DNA of 64,000 nucleotides from CAXBMB01 sp052078155 (lineage in GTDB: Bacteria > Pseudomonadota > Alphaproteobacteria > Kiloniellales > DSM-21159): positions 1,984,001 through 2,048,000 of the forward strand of contig JBQJBP010000001.1 of NCBI GenBank assembly GCA_052078155.1. Direction: 5' to 3'. Under the pieces are notes generated by a model. The model worked only from the letters and a program-made list of their open reading frames with translations. It was not told the origin of the DNA and did not search any database. Of this stretch, positions 1 through 9,529 are shown in pieces; position 1 is the first letter of the stretch; each line of letters opens with the position of its first letter. The position numbers were made by a program, and so were the translations under genes.

Positions 1-2973
1 CAAGGGCAGGTCGGCCTTCAAAACAGCCCGGGTTGCACTGCCGGTTACGGTGGTGCGCAAAGGCAGGGATTTGATTTTTGTCAGCTCAGCCAGCGGTTCC
101 TCTGACACAACTGAGATTTCAAATGGCACCTGCCGGAACACCGCTTTGCTGTGCATCTCAAGGGGTTTTGCTCTGGCGATTGTCGCCTCTGTTTCTGGCA
201 ATTCCAGCCACAGCGCTTCGTCTTCCCCGCCGGCAGCCCGCAGCTGCAGGCGCAAACCCTGGGCTGCTGCTTTGATGCTGGAGCGGCCCAACAGTCCTGC
301 CACGCTGTTGCCGCTGGCTTTGATATCCAAAGACAACCTGTCACCTTTCGCTTCCAGTCCTTCCACCACCTGCAGCTGGGCCAGAACACTTCCCAGGTCG
401 ACGTCCCTGGCCTCCAGCCCCAAATGCGCCTTGGGCAGAGTGCCGGTCAGATCCAGCGCCAGAACCCCTGTAAAATCCTGCTGCAGCGTCGAGAACCCGA
501 AGGGGGAATCCGGCAGACGCCCCTCGCGAACCTGCCCTTTCAAAAAGACCTTCTCGAACGGCAACGCGAGCCCCTCAACCTTTGCCATCGACAGAGAAAA
601 ATCGATGTCATCCAACTGCATGGGTTCCTGCAGAAAAGGGGTCGTAAGGGTGAACTTGTCATCGTCTGATCCTGCGGTGTTCCGGGCGCCAGAGCGGGCG
701 AACTGCCAGTCAGCCAGGGTCAGATAAGGGGAGGACAGATCCACGCTGAGCAGGGGGTCGGAGTTGCGCCAGCTGTAAGTGGCCTTGCCCAGCAGGTGGC
801 TTTCACCAACCTTCAATTCCAGATCGTCCAGGCGGGCTTCCTTTTCGAACAGCCGAAGTGCCGCCTTAAAACTGCCGGCGGTCTGCGGCAACTCCAGCCC
901 CTCAACCAGCAGAGCCATACGGGACATATCCTGGCCACTGCCGGAGACGAGCAGTTCAGGGCCGGATTGGCTGCCCGGCCGCCGCCAGGTGCCATGAGCG
1001 GACAGCTTGGCCTGAGCCAGCCGGAAATCGAGCAGGACCTGCTGAGGCGGCAGTACCTGTTCCCCCCGCTCCAGGCGCTGGCGAATCTTGTCCGGCAGCA
1101 GATTCTCCGTATCCACCACCGACTGCTCCAGGCTCAGCGAAAAAGGCTCCTCCAGATACTGACCGTTGGCCGTGAGTCTCAAACGCTGGTTCTTGGCACT
1201 GCTCAGCCGGGCTTCTTCAAGCTGGATCAGCTGTTGGGCGGTTCCCCAGGATAGGCTGCCATTGCGGGCGAGCATATCCAGAGTCAGGCTTTCTATGATG
1301 CCCGGCGCCGTGTTTCCCTTGCCCTGCACCTGCAGTTTGAAATGATCCAGACGCCCTTCCAGATCACTGAGAGTGATCAGCCCGGAAAGATGAGCCGCGT
1401 CAAAGCCCTCTGCCGTTAAAGTCAGATCAAAAGCCGGTTCACTGGCCCGACCATCCAGAACGATGTGCGCCTGACTTCTGGTTTCCGCGATCTGCAGGGA
1501 GGCTGGGGAGATTTCCAGCCGCCCCTGGTTCAACCGCAAGCGCAGATCACTGGATTCCACCGGCAAGGCCAGGCCGGTTATCGGGCCGGTTTTCATATCG
1601 AAATCGAGATTGAAACTGTGCAGCCAGGCCAGCGGAAACTCCTGCAGGTAAATCTGCGTCCCCCGTGAAGTGGTTGCCGCCGGGTCACTTTGCCCCTCTG
1701 CTGCGCTGTCCGTTGCAGCCGCAGGATCAGGCGAGGATGGGTCTGCTTCCTCCGCCCGTTCGGCGGCCAGCTCATCCAGCATGGCCCCCACTTCAGCTTT
1801 CGAGAAAATCAGGCTGCCGCTGAAAGACGGGCGGTCTCTGCCCTGCAGATGCTCTGCCTGACCGGAGGCCACAAGGTGCGGAGTTTCCAGTTCCAGGCTC
1901 TCCAGCCGGCGCAGAGGTCCCTCCAGAACGATCCTGGACCTGAACTTGATTTGCCCGAAATGAGGCAGGGCCGTGCCCAGCAGAATACTCAGGTCTTCAA
2001 TGTCACCACTGGTCAGCGACAGATCCAGCTGTCCCTGTTCAAAGGTCAGGGGGTCAATCAGATGACCATTGATCGTGGTGCTGACAGATCCGCTTTCCAG
2101 CACCAGATCCAGCGGCCAGGGATCAGTTTTCTGAAACAGGTCACTCAGATGTCCGGCAGCCAGTTTGGCTGACAAAGGCGCCTCACCCAGCCGCCCCTGC
2201 AACGAAAGCGCCAGAGCATCATCAACCGGTGCACGGCCTTTGATTTCTTCAAAATGTAAGGGGCGTCCGGCAGCCTGACCCTTGCGTTCGAAACTCAGCG
2301 TGGCATCGGTGATGGACAGATGTTCAAGACCAAAAGTCAGGCCGGCGACGACCCCCTCCTGCCCGGCCCCCTCAAACTCCAGACTGTCCGGCTCCTGTGG
2401 ACCCTTGTCCTGGCTCTGGGTCTCCTCTGCAGTCCCTTCGCCGGAGTTCTGGTCAGTGGTGTTTTGAGTTGTGGCCGAACTGTCGTTTTCCCCGGCGTCG
2501 GCCAGAGAGGCCAGCTCTTCATTCACCCGGACGGTCATGCCATCAACCGAGAGGTTGGAAACAACCAGTTGGCGGGCCCTCAGCAAAGGCAGGATCTCTA
2601 CCTGGACTTCAGCGGTTTCAAAGGAAAACAACGCAGGTGCCTCTGGTCCTTCCAGAGAGTCCAAACGCAGGCCCCGGACGGTCACAGACGGGCGCAGGCT
2701 GGCGGCGACACTGACGCCTCCTTCAATCACCAACGGCCGGCCCAGAGCAGCCGTCATGTCCTTTTCCAGCTCCCGGGCCAGAAAATCCAGATCCAGCCGG
2801 AAGCCGAACAGCGCAATGGCCGCAACCAGCGCAGCAAAAATCAGAAAGGGACTGGCCAGCAGCCCCAGACCCCAGAGCAGCCAGCGGGGCCGACGACCCG
2901 GCTTGCGCTTGTGGGAGGGATCGCTGCCCCCGGTCTGGCTGTCTGTTGAAGCGCTGTTGCTGTCCTCTGCCAA
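1..2973 (-). CDS. AsmA family protein, C-terminus beyond the window
   Basis: The frame is open for 991 codons and runs off the left edge, so the C-terminus is missing. The N-terminus is a short hydrophilic stretch rich in S, K and R, then one membrane segment (about residues 30-58, WLLWGLGLLASPFLIFAALV), then a long region of beta-type sequence typical of AsmA/TamB-like proteins, with an FDLTLTAEG-type repeat style and the early motif RPLVIEGGVSVAASLRPSV. AsmA-like proteins are anchored in the inner membrane with the bulk in the periplasm, and take part in outer-membrane assembly or phospholipid transport; the specific role here is inference. Two acidic, Ser/Thr/Gln-rich inserts (about residues 160-190 and 410-440) look disordered. 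The start is taken as TTG at 2973, with CAGGG upstream; no in-frame ATG is better placed. Family assignment is good, function is not resolved. Confidence 0.82.
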   Translation of the reverse strand, partial: MAEDSNSASTDSQTGGSDPSHKRKPGRRPRWLLWGLGLLASPFLIFAALVAAIALFGFRLDLDFLARELEKDMTAALGRPLVIEGGVSVAASLRPSVTVRGLRLDSLEGPEAPALFSFETAEVQVEILPLLRARQLVVSNLSVDGMTVRVNEELASLADAGENDSSATTQNTTDQNSGEGTAEETQSQDKGPQEPDSLEFEGAGQEGVVAGLTFGLEHLSITDATLSFERKGQAAGRPLHFEEIKGRAPVDDALALSLQGRLGEAPLSAKLAAGHLSDLFQKTDPWPLDLVLESGSVSTTINGHLIDPLTFEQGQLDLSLTSGDIEDLSILLGTALPHFGQIKFRSRIVLEGPLRRLESLELETPHLVASGQAEHLQGRDRPSFSGSLIFSKAEVGAMLDELAAERAEEADPSSPDPAAATDSAAEGQSDPAATTSRGTQIYLQEFPLAWLHSFNLDFDMKTGPITGLALPVESSDLRLRLNQGRLEISPASLQIAETRSQAHIVLDGRASEPAFDLTLTAEGFDAAHLSGLITLSDLEGRLDHFKLQVQGKGNTAPGIIESLTLDMLARNGSLSWGTAQQLIQLEEARLSSAKNQRLRLTANGQYLEEPFSLSLEQSVVDTENLLPDKIRQRLERGEQVLPPQQVLLDFRLAQAKLSAHGTWRRPGSQSGPELLVSGSGQDMSRMALLVEGLELPQTAGSFKAALRLFEKEARLDDLELKVGESHLLGKATYSWRNSDPLLSVDLSSPYLTLADWQFARSGARNTAGSDDDKFTLTTPFLQEPMQLDDIDFSLSMAKVEGLALPFEKVFLKGQVREGRLPDSPFGFSTLQQDFTGVLALDLTGTLPKAHLGLEARDVDLGSVLAQLQVVEGLEAKGDRLSLDIKASGNSVAGLLGRSSIKAAAQGLRLQLRAAGGEDEALWLELPETEATIARAKPLEMHSKAVFRQVPFEISVVSEEPLAELTKIKSLPLRTTVTGSATRAVLKADLPL

Positions 2974-3100
2974 ATCACGACCCTGTCTTTGTTGATAGAA
3001 GAGAGAAGGGTTAGTCTAGACCAAGTCTGCAACGCGACTAACAGAAGAATTCGGACTCAGCCAATTCGGGCACTCCCGGGCCGGCAGCTCCCCTCCTGCC

Positions 3101-3140
3101 AACAAAAAACAACCCCTCAATCCGGCAGGACTGAGGGGTT
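3101..3140 (-). terminator. Rho-independent terminator of msrP
   Basis: On the minus strand a perfect 9-bp stem (AACCCCTCA / TGAGGGGTT) with a 12-nt loop is followed by GTTTTTTG. It lies 43 bases past the msrP stop codon. Confidence 0.85.
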
Positions 3141-3182
3141 GCACAAAAACAAACCTGAAACAGATCAGGGGCGTGAACCGGC

Positions 3183-4205
3183 TTACTTGAAGAGCTTTTC
3201 GTTCTTCATGCTGGCATAGAGCCCGGCCACCTGTTCGCCATAGCCATTGTAGAGCTGGGTGGGGACACGGTCATTGGTGCCCAGCACCCGTTCGGTAGCC
3301 TGGCTCCAGCGGGGATGATCCACCTCCGGATTCACATTGGCCCAGAAGCCATACTCCCCGGCATTGATTTCCTCCCAGAAAGAAACCGGGCGGGTGTCGG
3401 TAAACTCAATCTCCACAATGGACTTGATGGATTTGAAACCGTATTTCCAAGGCAGCGTCACCCGCAGGGGCGCGCCGTTCTGGCGGGGGATGGGTTTGCC
3501 GTACAGCCCGGTGGAGATGAACGCCAGCTCATTGGTGGCTTCTTCGATTGTCAGCCCCTCCACGTAGGGCCAGGGATACCAGGAAGCCTTTTGTCCGGGC
3601 ATCACCTTGGGATCATTCAGGGTAACAAACTTCACGTACTTCGCGCCGCTTTTGGGCTGCGCCAGTTTCACCAGCTCTGACAGAGCAAAGCCCGACCAGG
3701 GCACGGTCATGGACCAGGCTTCTACGCAGCGGTGACGATACAGCCGTTCTTCCAGCGGCATCTTGGCCAGCAGGTCATCGATACCGATTTCAAAGGGTTT
3801 ATCGACCATGCCGGTGATCGAAAGGGTCCAGGGGCGGATGGGCAGGGCCTGGGCGGCCTTCCAGATGTTCTTTGACGAGCCGAACTCATAGAAGTTGGTG
3901 TAGGTGGTGGCATCTTCTTCCGGCGTCAAAGGGCGCTCGATGCGATAGGCCAGATTCTGCTTTACGGGATAAAGATGGGCAGAGGGGTCCGCCGGTGCTT
4001 CGGCCAGCTGCAGCGCGGCTTCGCCCGCCTTTTTCTGGCTGGCGTTGGCCGGGGTGTCATCACAGGCCGCAAGAATAGCACCGGCCCCCAACAACAAAGA
4101 CCCTCCGGCAGCCTTCTTCAGAAAGGCCCGGCGGTTGTGATAATCGCTTTCTGCAGTGACTTGATTTTCCCGCAGTTCCCAGCTTCGACGCACTTTGATG
4201 AGCAT
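3183..4205 (-). CDS. msrP: Protein-methionine-sulfoxide reductase, catalytic subunit MsrP (YedY)
   Basis: Periplasmic molybdopterin enzyme that repairs oxidised methionines in envelope proteins. The 340 residues match E. coli YedY along the whole length: VTAES before a twin-arginine leader (NRRAFLKK, Arg25-Arg26), NFYEFG, the molybdenum ligand Cys160 in YRHRCVEAWSM, QNGAP, PWKYGFK and EYGFWANVNP, ending NGYGEQVAGLY. The leader ends in LAAC, which resembles a lipobox, so a lipoprotein form is possible but unproven. AAGGA lies about 10 bases before the ATG. The usual membrane haem partner MsrQ (YedZ) is not beside it or elsewhere in the window. Moco genes occur at 43-45.6 kb. Confidence 0.96.
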   Translation of the reverse strand: MLIKVRRSWELRENQVTAESDYHNRRAFLKKAAGGSLLLGAGAILAACDDTPANASQKKAGEAALQLAEAPADPSAHLYPVKQNLAYRIERPLTPEEDATTYTNFYEFGSSKNIWKAAQALPIRPWTLSITGMVDKPFEIGIDDLLAKMPLEERLYRHRCVEAWSMTVPWSGFALSELVKLAQPKSGAKYVKFVTLNDPKVMPGQKASWYPWPYVEGLTIEEATNELAFISTGLYGKPIPRQNGAPLRVTLPWKYGFKSIKSIVEIEFTDTRPVSFWEEINAGEYGFWANVNPEVDHPRWSQATERVLGTNDRVPTQLYNGYGEQVAGLYASMKNEKLFK

Positions 4206-4307
4206 AGATTGGAAGTCCTTATGTTACCTGACCTCAATCTAGTACCCGCAGCCGCTAACGCCAATTCAACTGCCCGCGAGCAGGCTGTGAAAACCTCGTG
4301 TCGGACT

Positions 4308-5087
4308 TCAGACAAAAGAAACCTTCAGGCGTCCCAGAGAACCGAAATCCGCAAGTGCCTCCTGTCCGGCTGCCAGCTCCAAGAATGGCGTGACCACGCC
4401 GGTGGACACAATCTCCCCGGCTTTCAGACCCGGCCCGTGGCGCAGTTCATTGGCCAGCCAGGTCAGCGCCAGCAGCGGACCTCCCAACGCCTGTGCACCA
4501 GCCCCTGAGCCAATGTCCTTTCCATCCACGCTGAGGGTGACCTCGGCCTGCGCCAGCCCCTGCAGGGCTGTCAGGTTCCACCCCTTCGTCTCTTCCCCCA
4601 AAACCAGGGCCCCGTGTGCGCCATTGTCTGCAATGAGAGCCGGGGCACCGGCTGTGGTCCAGGCAGGCGAGCCATAAGCTGAACAAACAATCTCAAAGGC
4701 TGGCCGGACCGCCTGCACCGCCTCGGCCACTTCGTCTTCTGCATAGGCTTCTTCCCGCGGCGGCAGATCCTGGCCCAACACCAAGGCAAACTCCGGCTCA
4801 ATCAGGCGAAAGATAAAGTCATCGGCAGGCAGGCTGACGCCATCACGATGGCAACTCTCCTGGAACAGCCGTCCGTAAAAGGGCCCCTCCAGCTGCAGAA
4901 ACGCCTGTGCTTTCTGGCTCGTGGCGCCCAGTTTGTAACCGACGGGCTGCTTGCCACTAGTGACTGCCGCCAGTTTCTGCAAACGGTAGGCCTCTTCCAA
5001 CTGCATGCCCTGAGGCGGTTGTTCCACTGCCCGCCCCGCTCGACGGGCGGCAAGAAGGCGCGCCACCAGACGCTCATCACCCTTCAT
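4308..5087 (-). CDS. 2-keto-4-pentenoate hydratase/fumarylacetoacetase-fold protein (MhpD-like)
   Basis: 259 residues with the fold used by 2-hydroxypenta-2,4-dienoate hydratases and 2-oxo-hepta-3-ene-dioate hydratases. Seen: the metal-binding IEPEFALVLG segment, VRPAFEIV, IADNGAHGALVLG and the late GGPLLALTWLANEL region, all in MhpD-like order. The ATG at 5087 is chosen because AAGGAAG lies 7 bases upstream. An in-frame ATG at 5141 would add 18 basic residues without family similarity. No other aromatic-degradation genes are nearby, so the substrate is unknown. A LysE exporter gene lies upstream in the same direction, with a gap of over 100 bases from this start. Confidence 0.8.
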   Translation of the reverse strand: MKGDERLVARLLAARRAGRAVEQPPQGMQLEEAYRLQKLAAVTSGKQPVGYKLGATSQKAQAFLQLEGPFYGRLFQESCHRDGVSLPADDFIFRLIEPEFALVLGQDLPPREEAYAEDEVAEAVQAVRPAFEIVCSAYGSPAWTTAGAPALIADNGAHGALVLGEETKGWNLTALQGLAQAEVTLSVDGKDIGSGAGAQALGGPLLALTWLANELRHGPGLKAGEIVSTGVVTPFLELAAGQEALADFGSLGRLKVSFV

Positions 5088-5198
5088 GAAATCTTCCTTG
5101 CACAGTGCTTTTTTGCGTTGAAGCCGGTTGTAACTGGCCATGCTGATTTATCCTGTCAGTCTCACGTCATTCTGCCCAAACTGGTTTTCGGTACCGGT

Positions 5199-5858
5199 TC
5201 AGATTTCTTCGGCCACGGCCAGCCCCAGCCCGGCAGCAATGAGGCAGGAGCCTGTCAGCCGGTTCTGCAGTTTTCGGGCGCGGGCATTGACCATCCAGCG
5301 GCTGAGCCGCCCGGCCAGGACGGCAAAAATCACCAGAGATATCCCTGCCAGGAACAGGAACGACAGGGTGAGAATGGCCAGCTGCGGGGCCGCGGCGGCC
5401 TGCGGGTCCATAAACTGGGGAAAGAAAGCCAGAAAGAAGATGATGGTTTTTGGATTGGAGAGATTGACCACGAGCCCAGTGGTACAGCGGGCCCAGAAAC
5501 CACGCGTGCGCTTCAGCGCCGCCTCTGCCCCCTCGGTCTGGAGCAGCGCGCTGTCATTATCCTGCGCCTCTGAACCGCTGTCCCGCCAGGCCTGCACCCC
5601 CAGATAAATCAGGTAGGCCGCCCCGGCCCAGCGCAGCCAGGTGAAGATATCCGCCGAGAGGTTGAGCAACAGGCCCAGGCCGGAGACGGCCGCCCCCATG
5701 ATGATCAGATCCCCGATCAGCACCCCCAGTCCCGTTGGCCAGGCTGACTGCACCCCCTGACGCAGGACCTGGGACACCACCACCAGAACCGCGGGTCCGG
5801 GAATGGACACAAAAACTGAGGTCGCCGCCACAAAGGCCAGCCAAAGTTCCCAAGACAT
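5199..5858 (-). CDS. LysE/RhtB family amino-acid exporter
   Basis: 219 residues, very hydrophobic with about six membrane segments, opening with the family signature SIPGPAVLVVVSQVLRQG (residues 18-35) and a second conserved patch, NLSNPKTIIFFLAFFPQF. RhtB/LysE proteins export amino acids such as lysine, homoserine, threonine or leucine; the substrate cannot be read from the sequence. The gene is followed by the hydratase gene at 4308-5087. Confidence 0.92.
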   Translation of the reverse strand: MSWELWLAFVAATSVFVSIPGPAVLVVVSQVLRQGVQSAWPTGLGVLIGDLIIMGAAVSGLGLLLNLSADIFTWLRWAGAAYLIYLGVQAWRDSGSEAQDNDSALLQTEGAEAALKRTRGFWARCTTGLVVNLSNPKTIIFFLAFFPQFMDPQAAAAPQLAILTLSFLFLAGISLVIFAVLAGRLSRWMVNARARKLQNRLTGSCLIAAGLGLAVAEEI

Positions 5859-5972
5859 TCTTTTTCCCTCTGATCGTTACCGGAGTGAGCCATCCACAGC
5901 CCTGCACCTGAAACAAGCCCCTTTTTTTGATCAGTTCCCTTTCCACAGCAATCCTCAGTCTTTGTCCCGTCG

Positions 5973-6014
5973 AAAAAGGGCCCTCCCGGTCTGTGAAACC
6001 AGAAGGGCCCTTTT
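5973..6014 (-). terminator. Strong bidirectional terminator
   Basis: An 11-bp perfect stem, AAAAGGGCCCT / AGGGCCCTTTT, with T/A tracts on both sides. It lies 25 bases past the stop of the EF-G-like gene, and reads as a terminator in both directions. Confidence 0.88.
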
Positions 6015-6039
6015 GAAAAGCGGGAATAGCCGCTGAGGA

Positions 6040-8070
6040 TTACTGTGCTGCTTCCTGATGCTGCTGAACCACCCGTTCGGCAGATTTGCCGCGCAGTTCC
6101 TGCAGATGATCAAAGGCAAAGAGGAACGTTCCCACCCCTTGAGACAGGGACCGCAGCTCAATGATCAGGTCCAGGATTTCAGACTGTGGCATGTGGGCTG
6201 TGACCTCATCCCAGCCGTCCCAGCCGGGCCGCACGTCAAAGCCAAGGATTTGGCCCCGCCGCCCGGAGATCAACGAATGAACCCGGTTGGTGTAATCGTT
6301 GGGCACATGAATGGTCACCAGATAGATCGGCTCCAGCAACACGGGATCACAGTCAGGCAGGGCATCGGTCATGGCGATCCGACCGGCGGTCTTGAAAGCC
6401 ATGTCCGAAGAGTCCACCGCATGGTGTTGCCCGTCGTAGAGTGTGACGGCCAGATCGACCACCGGGAACCCGAGCGGCCCCCTGTGCAGGTACTCCTGGA
6501 TGCCATGCTCCACGGCTGGAATGTACTGCCGGGGTACGGCCCCGCCGGTGATTTTGTCTTCGAACTGGAAACCGGTACCCCGAGGCAGAGGTTTGATCTT
6601 GATTTTGATATCCGCAAACTGACCATGACCGCCACTTTGTCGTTTGTGGCGGGCGTGATGATCCGTGCCTTTGGCGATGGTTTCTTTGTAAGCAGGCGTG
6701 GGGGTTCTGGCGTCCACCTCCACCTTGTAGCGGTTCCGCAGACGGTCCACGGCAATCTTCAGATGGATATCGCCCTGACCCCATAGCAACAGTTGCTGGG
6801 TGTCCTGGTTCTGCTCAATGCTCAGGGATAGGTCTTCTTCAACCATCTTGTGCAGGGCAGCAGAGAGCTTGACCTCGTCTTCCCGTTTGGCCGGTTCCAG
6901 CGCCACCGCATAGACGGGTGTCAAAGTCGCCGGCCAGTTCATGTCTTCTGCCGCGCCATGGCTGCTTTCGGTCACCAGGTCACCGGTCTGCAGGCTGTCC
7001 ATGCGCCCCAGCGCCACCAGATCGCCGGCCTTGGCGCTCTTCAGTTTGTCCAGGCTGCCTCCCTGCATCTGAGAAAGGCCACTCAAGCGATCTCCGGCAA
7101 CGGTGCTGCCTTCACTGAGGGTCCCGTCCCAGACGCGGGCCAGGGACACCTTGCCGCTATGGGCCAGATGATAGGTTTTGACCACCGTTGCCTGCAGTCC
7201 GCCAGAGCTGGCAAGGCCCAGCCGTTCGGCAGTCTGCTCAACACCGGGAGCTTCGTGTCGCAGAGCCTTCCACAGCCGGAGGATACCGTTGTCATGCAAT
7301 GAAGACCCCAGGAAAACCGGAACCAGCAGATCGCCCTGCAGGTCAGTGGTCAGCTGCTGATAAACCTCTTCACTGGGCGGCACCTGATCTTCCAGCAATT
7401 GCTCCAGCAAGCCGTCGTCAAAATCGGCGAGCGATTCGAGCATTTCCTGCCGGGCTTCTGCTTCCCGTTCTTCCAGTTCGGCCGGGATCTGGATCAGGGC
7501 AGAGTTTTCATGTTCCTTGTATTTCCAGGCCCGTTCACTGACGAGATCCACCACCCCGGTGACACTGTCACCTTCATGAATGGGAACCTGGCGCAGGACC
7601 AGAGGTCGGCTGGAATGCTGCTGAAAAGCTGAAAGCAGGTCTCTGACGCGGGCAGCACAGCGATCCATCTTGTTGACAAACAACAGATGGGGTATCTGCA
7701 GCTCGTCCAGCATCCTAAAGAGCGGCGACAAAGCCACCGCCTTGTCGGCTTCCGGCTCTGACACAACGATCACAATGTCGGCGGCCATGATGGCACTGCG
7801 GCTGTCCTGTTGCAGCTCTACAGAGCCAGGGCAGTCGATAAAGCTCCAGTCTTCGCCCATGAAGGTGCAGTGAGCGACATTGGGCTCCACGGACATGGAA
7901 CGCGCCCGCGCTTCCTGTGAGGCATCTCCCAGCGACGTTCCATCATCCACTGTTCCCTTGCGCGGCACAGCTTCAGCTGAATGCAGCAGTGCTTCCAAAA
8001 GAGTGGTTTTTCCGCTGGTGTAGGGGCCTAGAATGACGGCGCAGCGCGCCTGTCCTCCATTTTTGGTCAT
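6040..8070 (-). CDS. EF-G-like translational GTPase with atypical G domain
   Basis: 676 residues with the full EF-G domain order: G domain, beta-barrel domain 2 (about 290-390), domain III, domain IV (DARTPTPAYKETI, HKRQSGGHGQFADIKI) and domain V (EPIYLVTIHVP, SGRRGQILGFD). The P loop is GPYTSGKT (15-22) and NKMD (133-136) is normal. Two other motifs are not: DTPGH is DCPGS (79-83), so the catalytic histidine is replaced by serine, and the RGITI part of switch I reads SMSVEP. Such EF-G-like paralogues are known in Alphaproteobacteria but their role is unclear. The ATG at 8070 has GGGGAG about 8 bases upstream; a longer in-frame reading to 8268 lacks family similarity. It may act in recycling or stress rather than as the main translocase. 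Confidence 0.88.
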   Translation of the reverse strand: MTKNGGQARCAVILGPYTSGKTTLLEALLHSAEAVPRKGTVDDGTSLGDASQEARARSMSVEPNVAHCTFMGEDWSFIDCPGSVELQQDSRSAIMAADIVIVVSEPEADKAVALSPLFRMLDELQIPHLLFVNKMDRCAARVRDLLSAFQQHSSRPLVLRQVPIHEGDSVTGVVDLVSERAWKYKEHENSALIQIPAELEEREAEARQEMLESLADFDDGLLEQLLEDQVPPSEEVYQQLTTDLQGDLLVPVFLGSSLHDNGILRLWKALRHEAPGVEQTAERLGLASSGGLQATVVKTYHLAHSGKVSLARVWDGTLSEGSTVAGDRLSGLSQMQGGSLDKLKSAKAGDLVALGRMDSLQTGDLVTESSHGAAEDMNWPATLTPVYAVALEPAKREDEVKLSAALHKMVEEDLSLSIEQNQDTQQLLLWGQGDIHLKIAVDRLRNRYKVEVDARTPTPAYKETIAKGTDHHARHKRQSGGHGQFADIKIKIKPLPRGTGFQFEDKITGGAVPRQYIPAVEHGIQEYLHRGPLGFPVVDLAVTLYDGQHHAVDSSDMAFKTAGRIAMTDALPDCDPVLLEPIYLVTIHVPNDYTNRVHSLISGRRGQILGFDVRPGWDGWDEVTAHMPQSEILDLIIELRSLSQGVGTFLFAFDHLQELRGKSAERVVQQHQEAAQ

Positions 8071-8530
8071 AACTGTCTCCCCGTGGCCTGAGGTGGGGCC
8101 CGTTTCAGGAAGATCAGCCAGGGTGCAACAACCCTTGGAAAGCCAACCGGCTTTCGGCCAATGAAAGATCTTTGTGCCGGGCTTTGTCCTGCCCGGGGCC
8201 TTAGGTCGCGTCGGCCTCATCAAGAAGCGGATCAACCGTCTCCGGTGGTCTCTTACTGCCGGAGACAATCCAGCTCATGAGAAGGTCGGCGCTGCGTCGA
8301 CCCGGCCTTGTTAAACCCTTCACAGGCTAACGTTCAAAGGCTTTGGTCTCGGTACGAGAGGGATCTCGGGACGAGAAAGCGCCACCTGCCCGGTCTTCCC
8401 CGGGCCATTACGATGCATCATGTTCACAGACTTTCGGGCGCTCTGGCAAGCCTATTCGGCGCCGTGACAATTCGCACGACTTATGGAGAGTTCCCATTAG
8501 AAGGAGCGCGACAGGGCCAGGAGCCAGGTG
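8071..8530. other. Intergenic gap with an inverted repeat
   Basis: No gene seen in 460 bases. A perfect 8-bp inverted repeat (GTCTCCGG at 8238-8245, CCGGAGAC at 8259-8266, 13-base spacer) lies about 170 bases upstream of the EF-G-like start and could be a leader hairpin or an operator. The rest is unremarkable. Confidence 0.5.
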
Positions 8531-9169
8531 TCAGTCTTCGTCTTCTTCTTCCACCCGGTGCTTCAAAAGGAAGGGCACCTGGCACATGGTGAAAATGAAG
8601 GTGATGATCATCTGACCAATGGTGTCAAAGGCCACCCAGAACTCTTCCGTCTGGGTGCGCCAGACCACTTCGTTGGCTCCGGCCATAACAAGAAAGAAAA
8701 TGGCAAAGCGATGGGTGAGCGTGGCCCAGGGCCGGTCGCTCGTCAGCGGAAAGGCCGCCCCCATCACCATTTTCAGGACCGGTTTGCCCAGCGCCAGACT
8801 GCCCCACAGCACCACGGCAAAGAGGATCTGCACCACAGTGGGTTTGATCTTGATGAAAAAGGAATCTTCAAAGATCAGGGTCAGCCCCCCGAAGATGCCC
8901 AGCAGGATGGCCGCAAAGAGCGCCAGCCAGGGCACCCGACGGGCCATACCCCAGGACAAAGCCAGCGCAACAACCGTGGCAGCGATCAGCGCGGCCGTGG
9001 CGGTCAGAATATCCGACAGCAGGTATGCGGCCAGGAAAATCCCCAGGGGCACATAGTCCGTGACCGGTTTCAGCCAGGCAGGTTCACCGCCGGAAGAACC
9101 GTTTTGCTGCTCGACCGGGTCGGGAATGTTGTTGTCGCTGCTCACAGGAAATCTCTCTTCGGTCACCAA
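8531..9169 (-). CDS. yciB: Septation protein A/YciB family inner-membrane protein
   Basis: 212 residues. After a 30-residue polar N-terminus come five or six membrane segments with the YciB/IspZ pattern: PLGIFLAAYLLSDILTATA, FEDSFFIKIKPTVVQILFA, SDRPWATLTHRFAIFFLVMA, ANEVVWR and the final QMIITFIFTMCQVPFLL. YciB is an inner-membrane protein linked to cell-envelope and septum synthesis. It ends in an acidic tail (VEEEDED). In many alphaproteobacteria this gene follows ftsY; here it does not. Confidence 0.92.
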   Translation of the reverse strand: MVTEERFPVSSDNNIPDPVEQQNGSSGGEPAWLKPVTDYVPLGIFLAAYLLSDILTATAALIAATVVALALSWGMARRVPWLALFAAILLGIFGGLTLIFEDSFFIKIKPTVVQILFAVVLWGSLALGKPVLKMVMGAAFPLTSDRPWATLTHRFAIFFLVMAGANEVVWRTQTEEFWVAFDTIGQMIITFIFTMCQVPFLLKHRVEEEDED

Positions 9170-9216
9170 ACTGTTGCGCTGTTGCGGCTAGGGCCACTGA
9201 CAAGGAAACCAGGTCA

Positions 9217-9356
9217 CTAGGGCATGATCGGTTCAGTTGGAAGCGCTTTGCGCTTTGAGCTGAACCGTGACTTATCCTCTAAACCACTGAATAGAGGCAA
9301 AATCACGCTTTAAGAGTTATCACGAAGTGATTCCACTTAGACCGATTTAACTCTAA
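9217..9356 (+). repeat. Dispersed 140-bp inverted-repeat element, copy A
   Basis: Runs from CTAGGGCATGATCGGTT to ACCGATTTAACTCTAA. It aligns along its whole length with the reverse complement of 31700-31839, and its first two thirds align with 41934-42028. The first half can fold (GGTTCAG...CTGAACC around GAAGCGCTTTGCGCTT); the second half carries an ATCAC/GTGAT palindrome. No open frame is inside. It looks like a non-autonomous miniature element or REP-like repeat. Confidence 0.8.
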
Positions 9357-9529
9357 GCCGACAGGCCCACCCCGCCTTCTAGAGCAAAGCCCGCTAAAGC
9401 GGAACCACTTTGTTTCGAGGAGAATGATCAGACCCGCAATGGTATCACGGCCAAGCGGCAGAATGGCTGCAGCAAGCCGGCTTCCGACCTCTGTACTCAG
9501 GCATCGGAAAAGTCCGCCACAGCCGAGGC

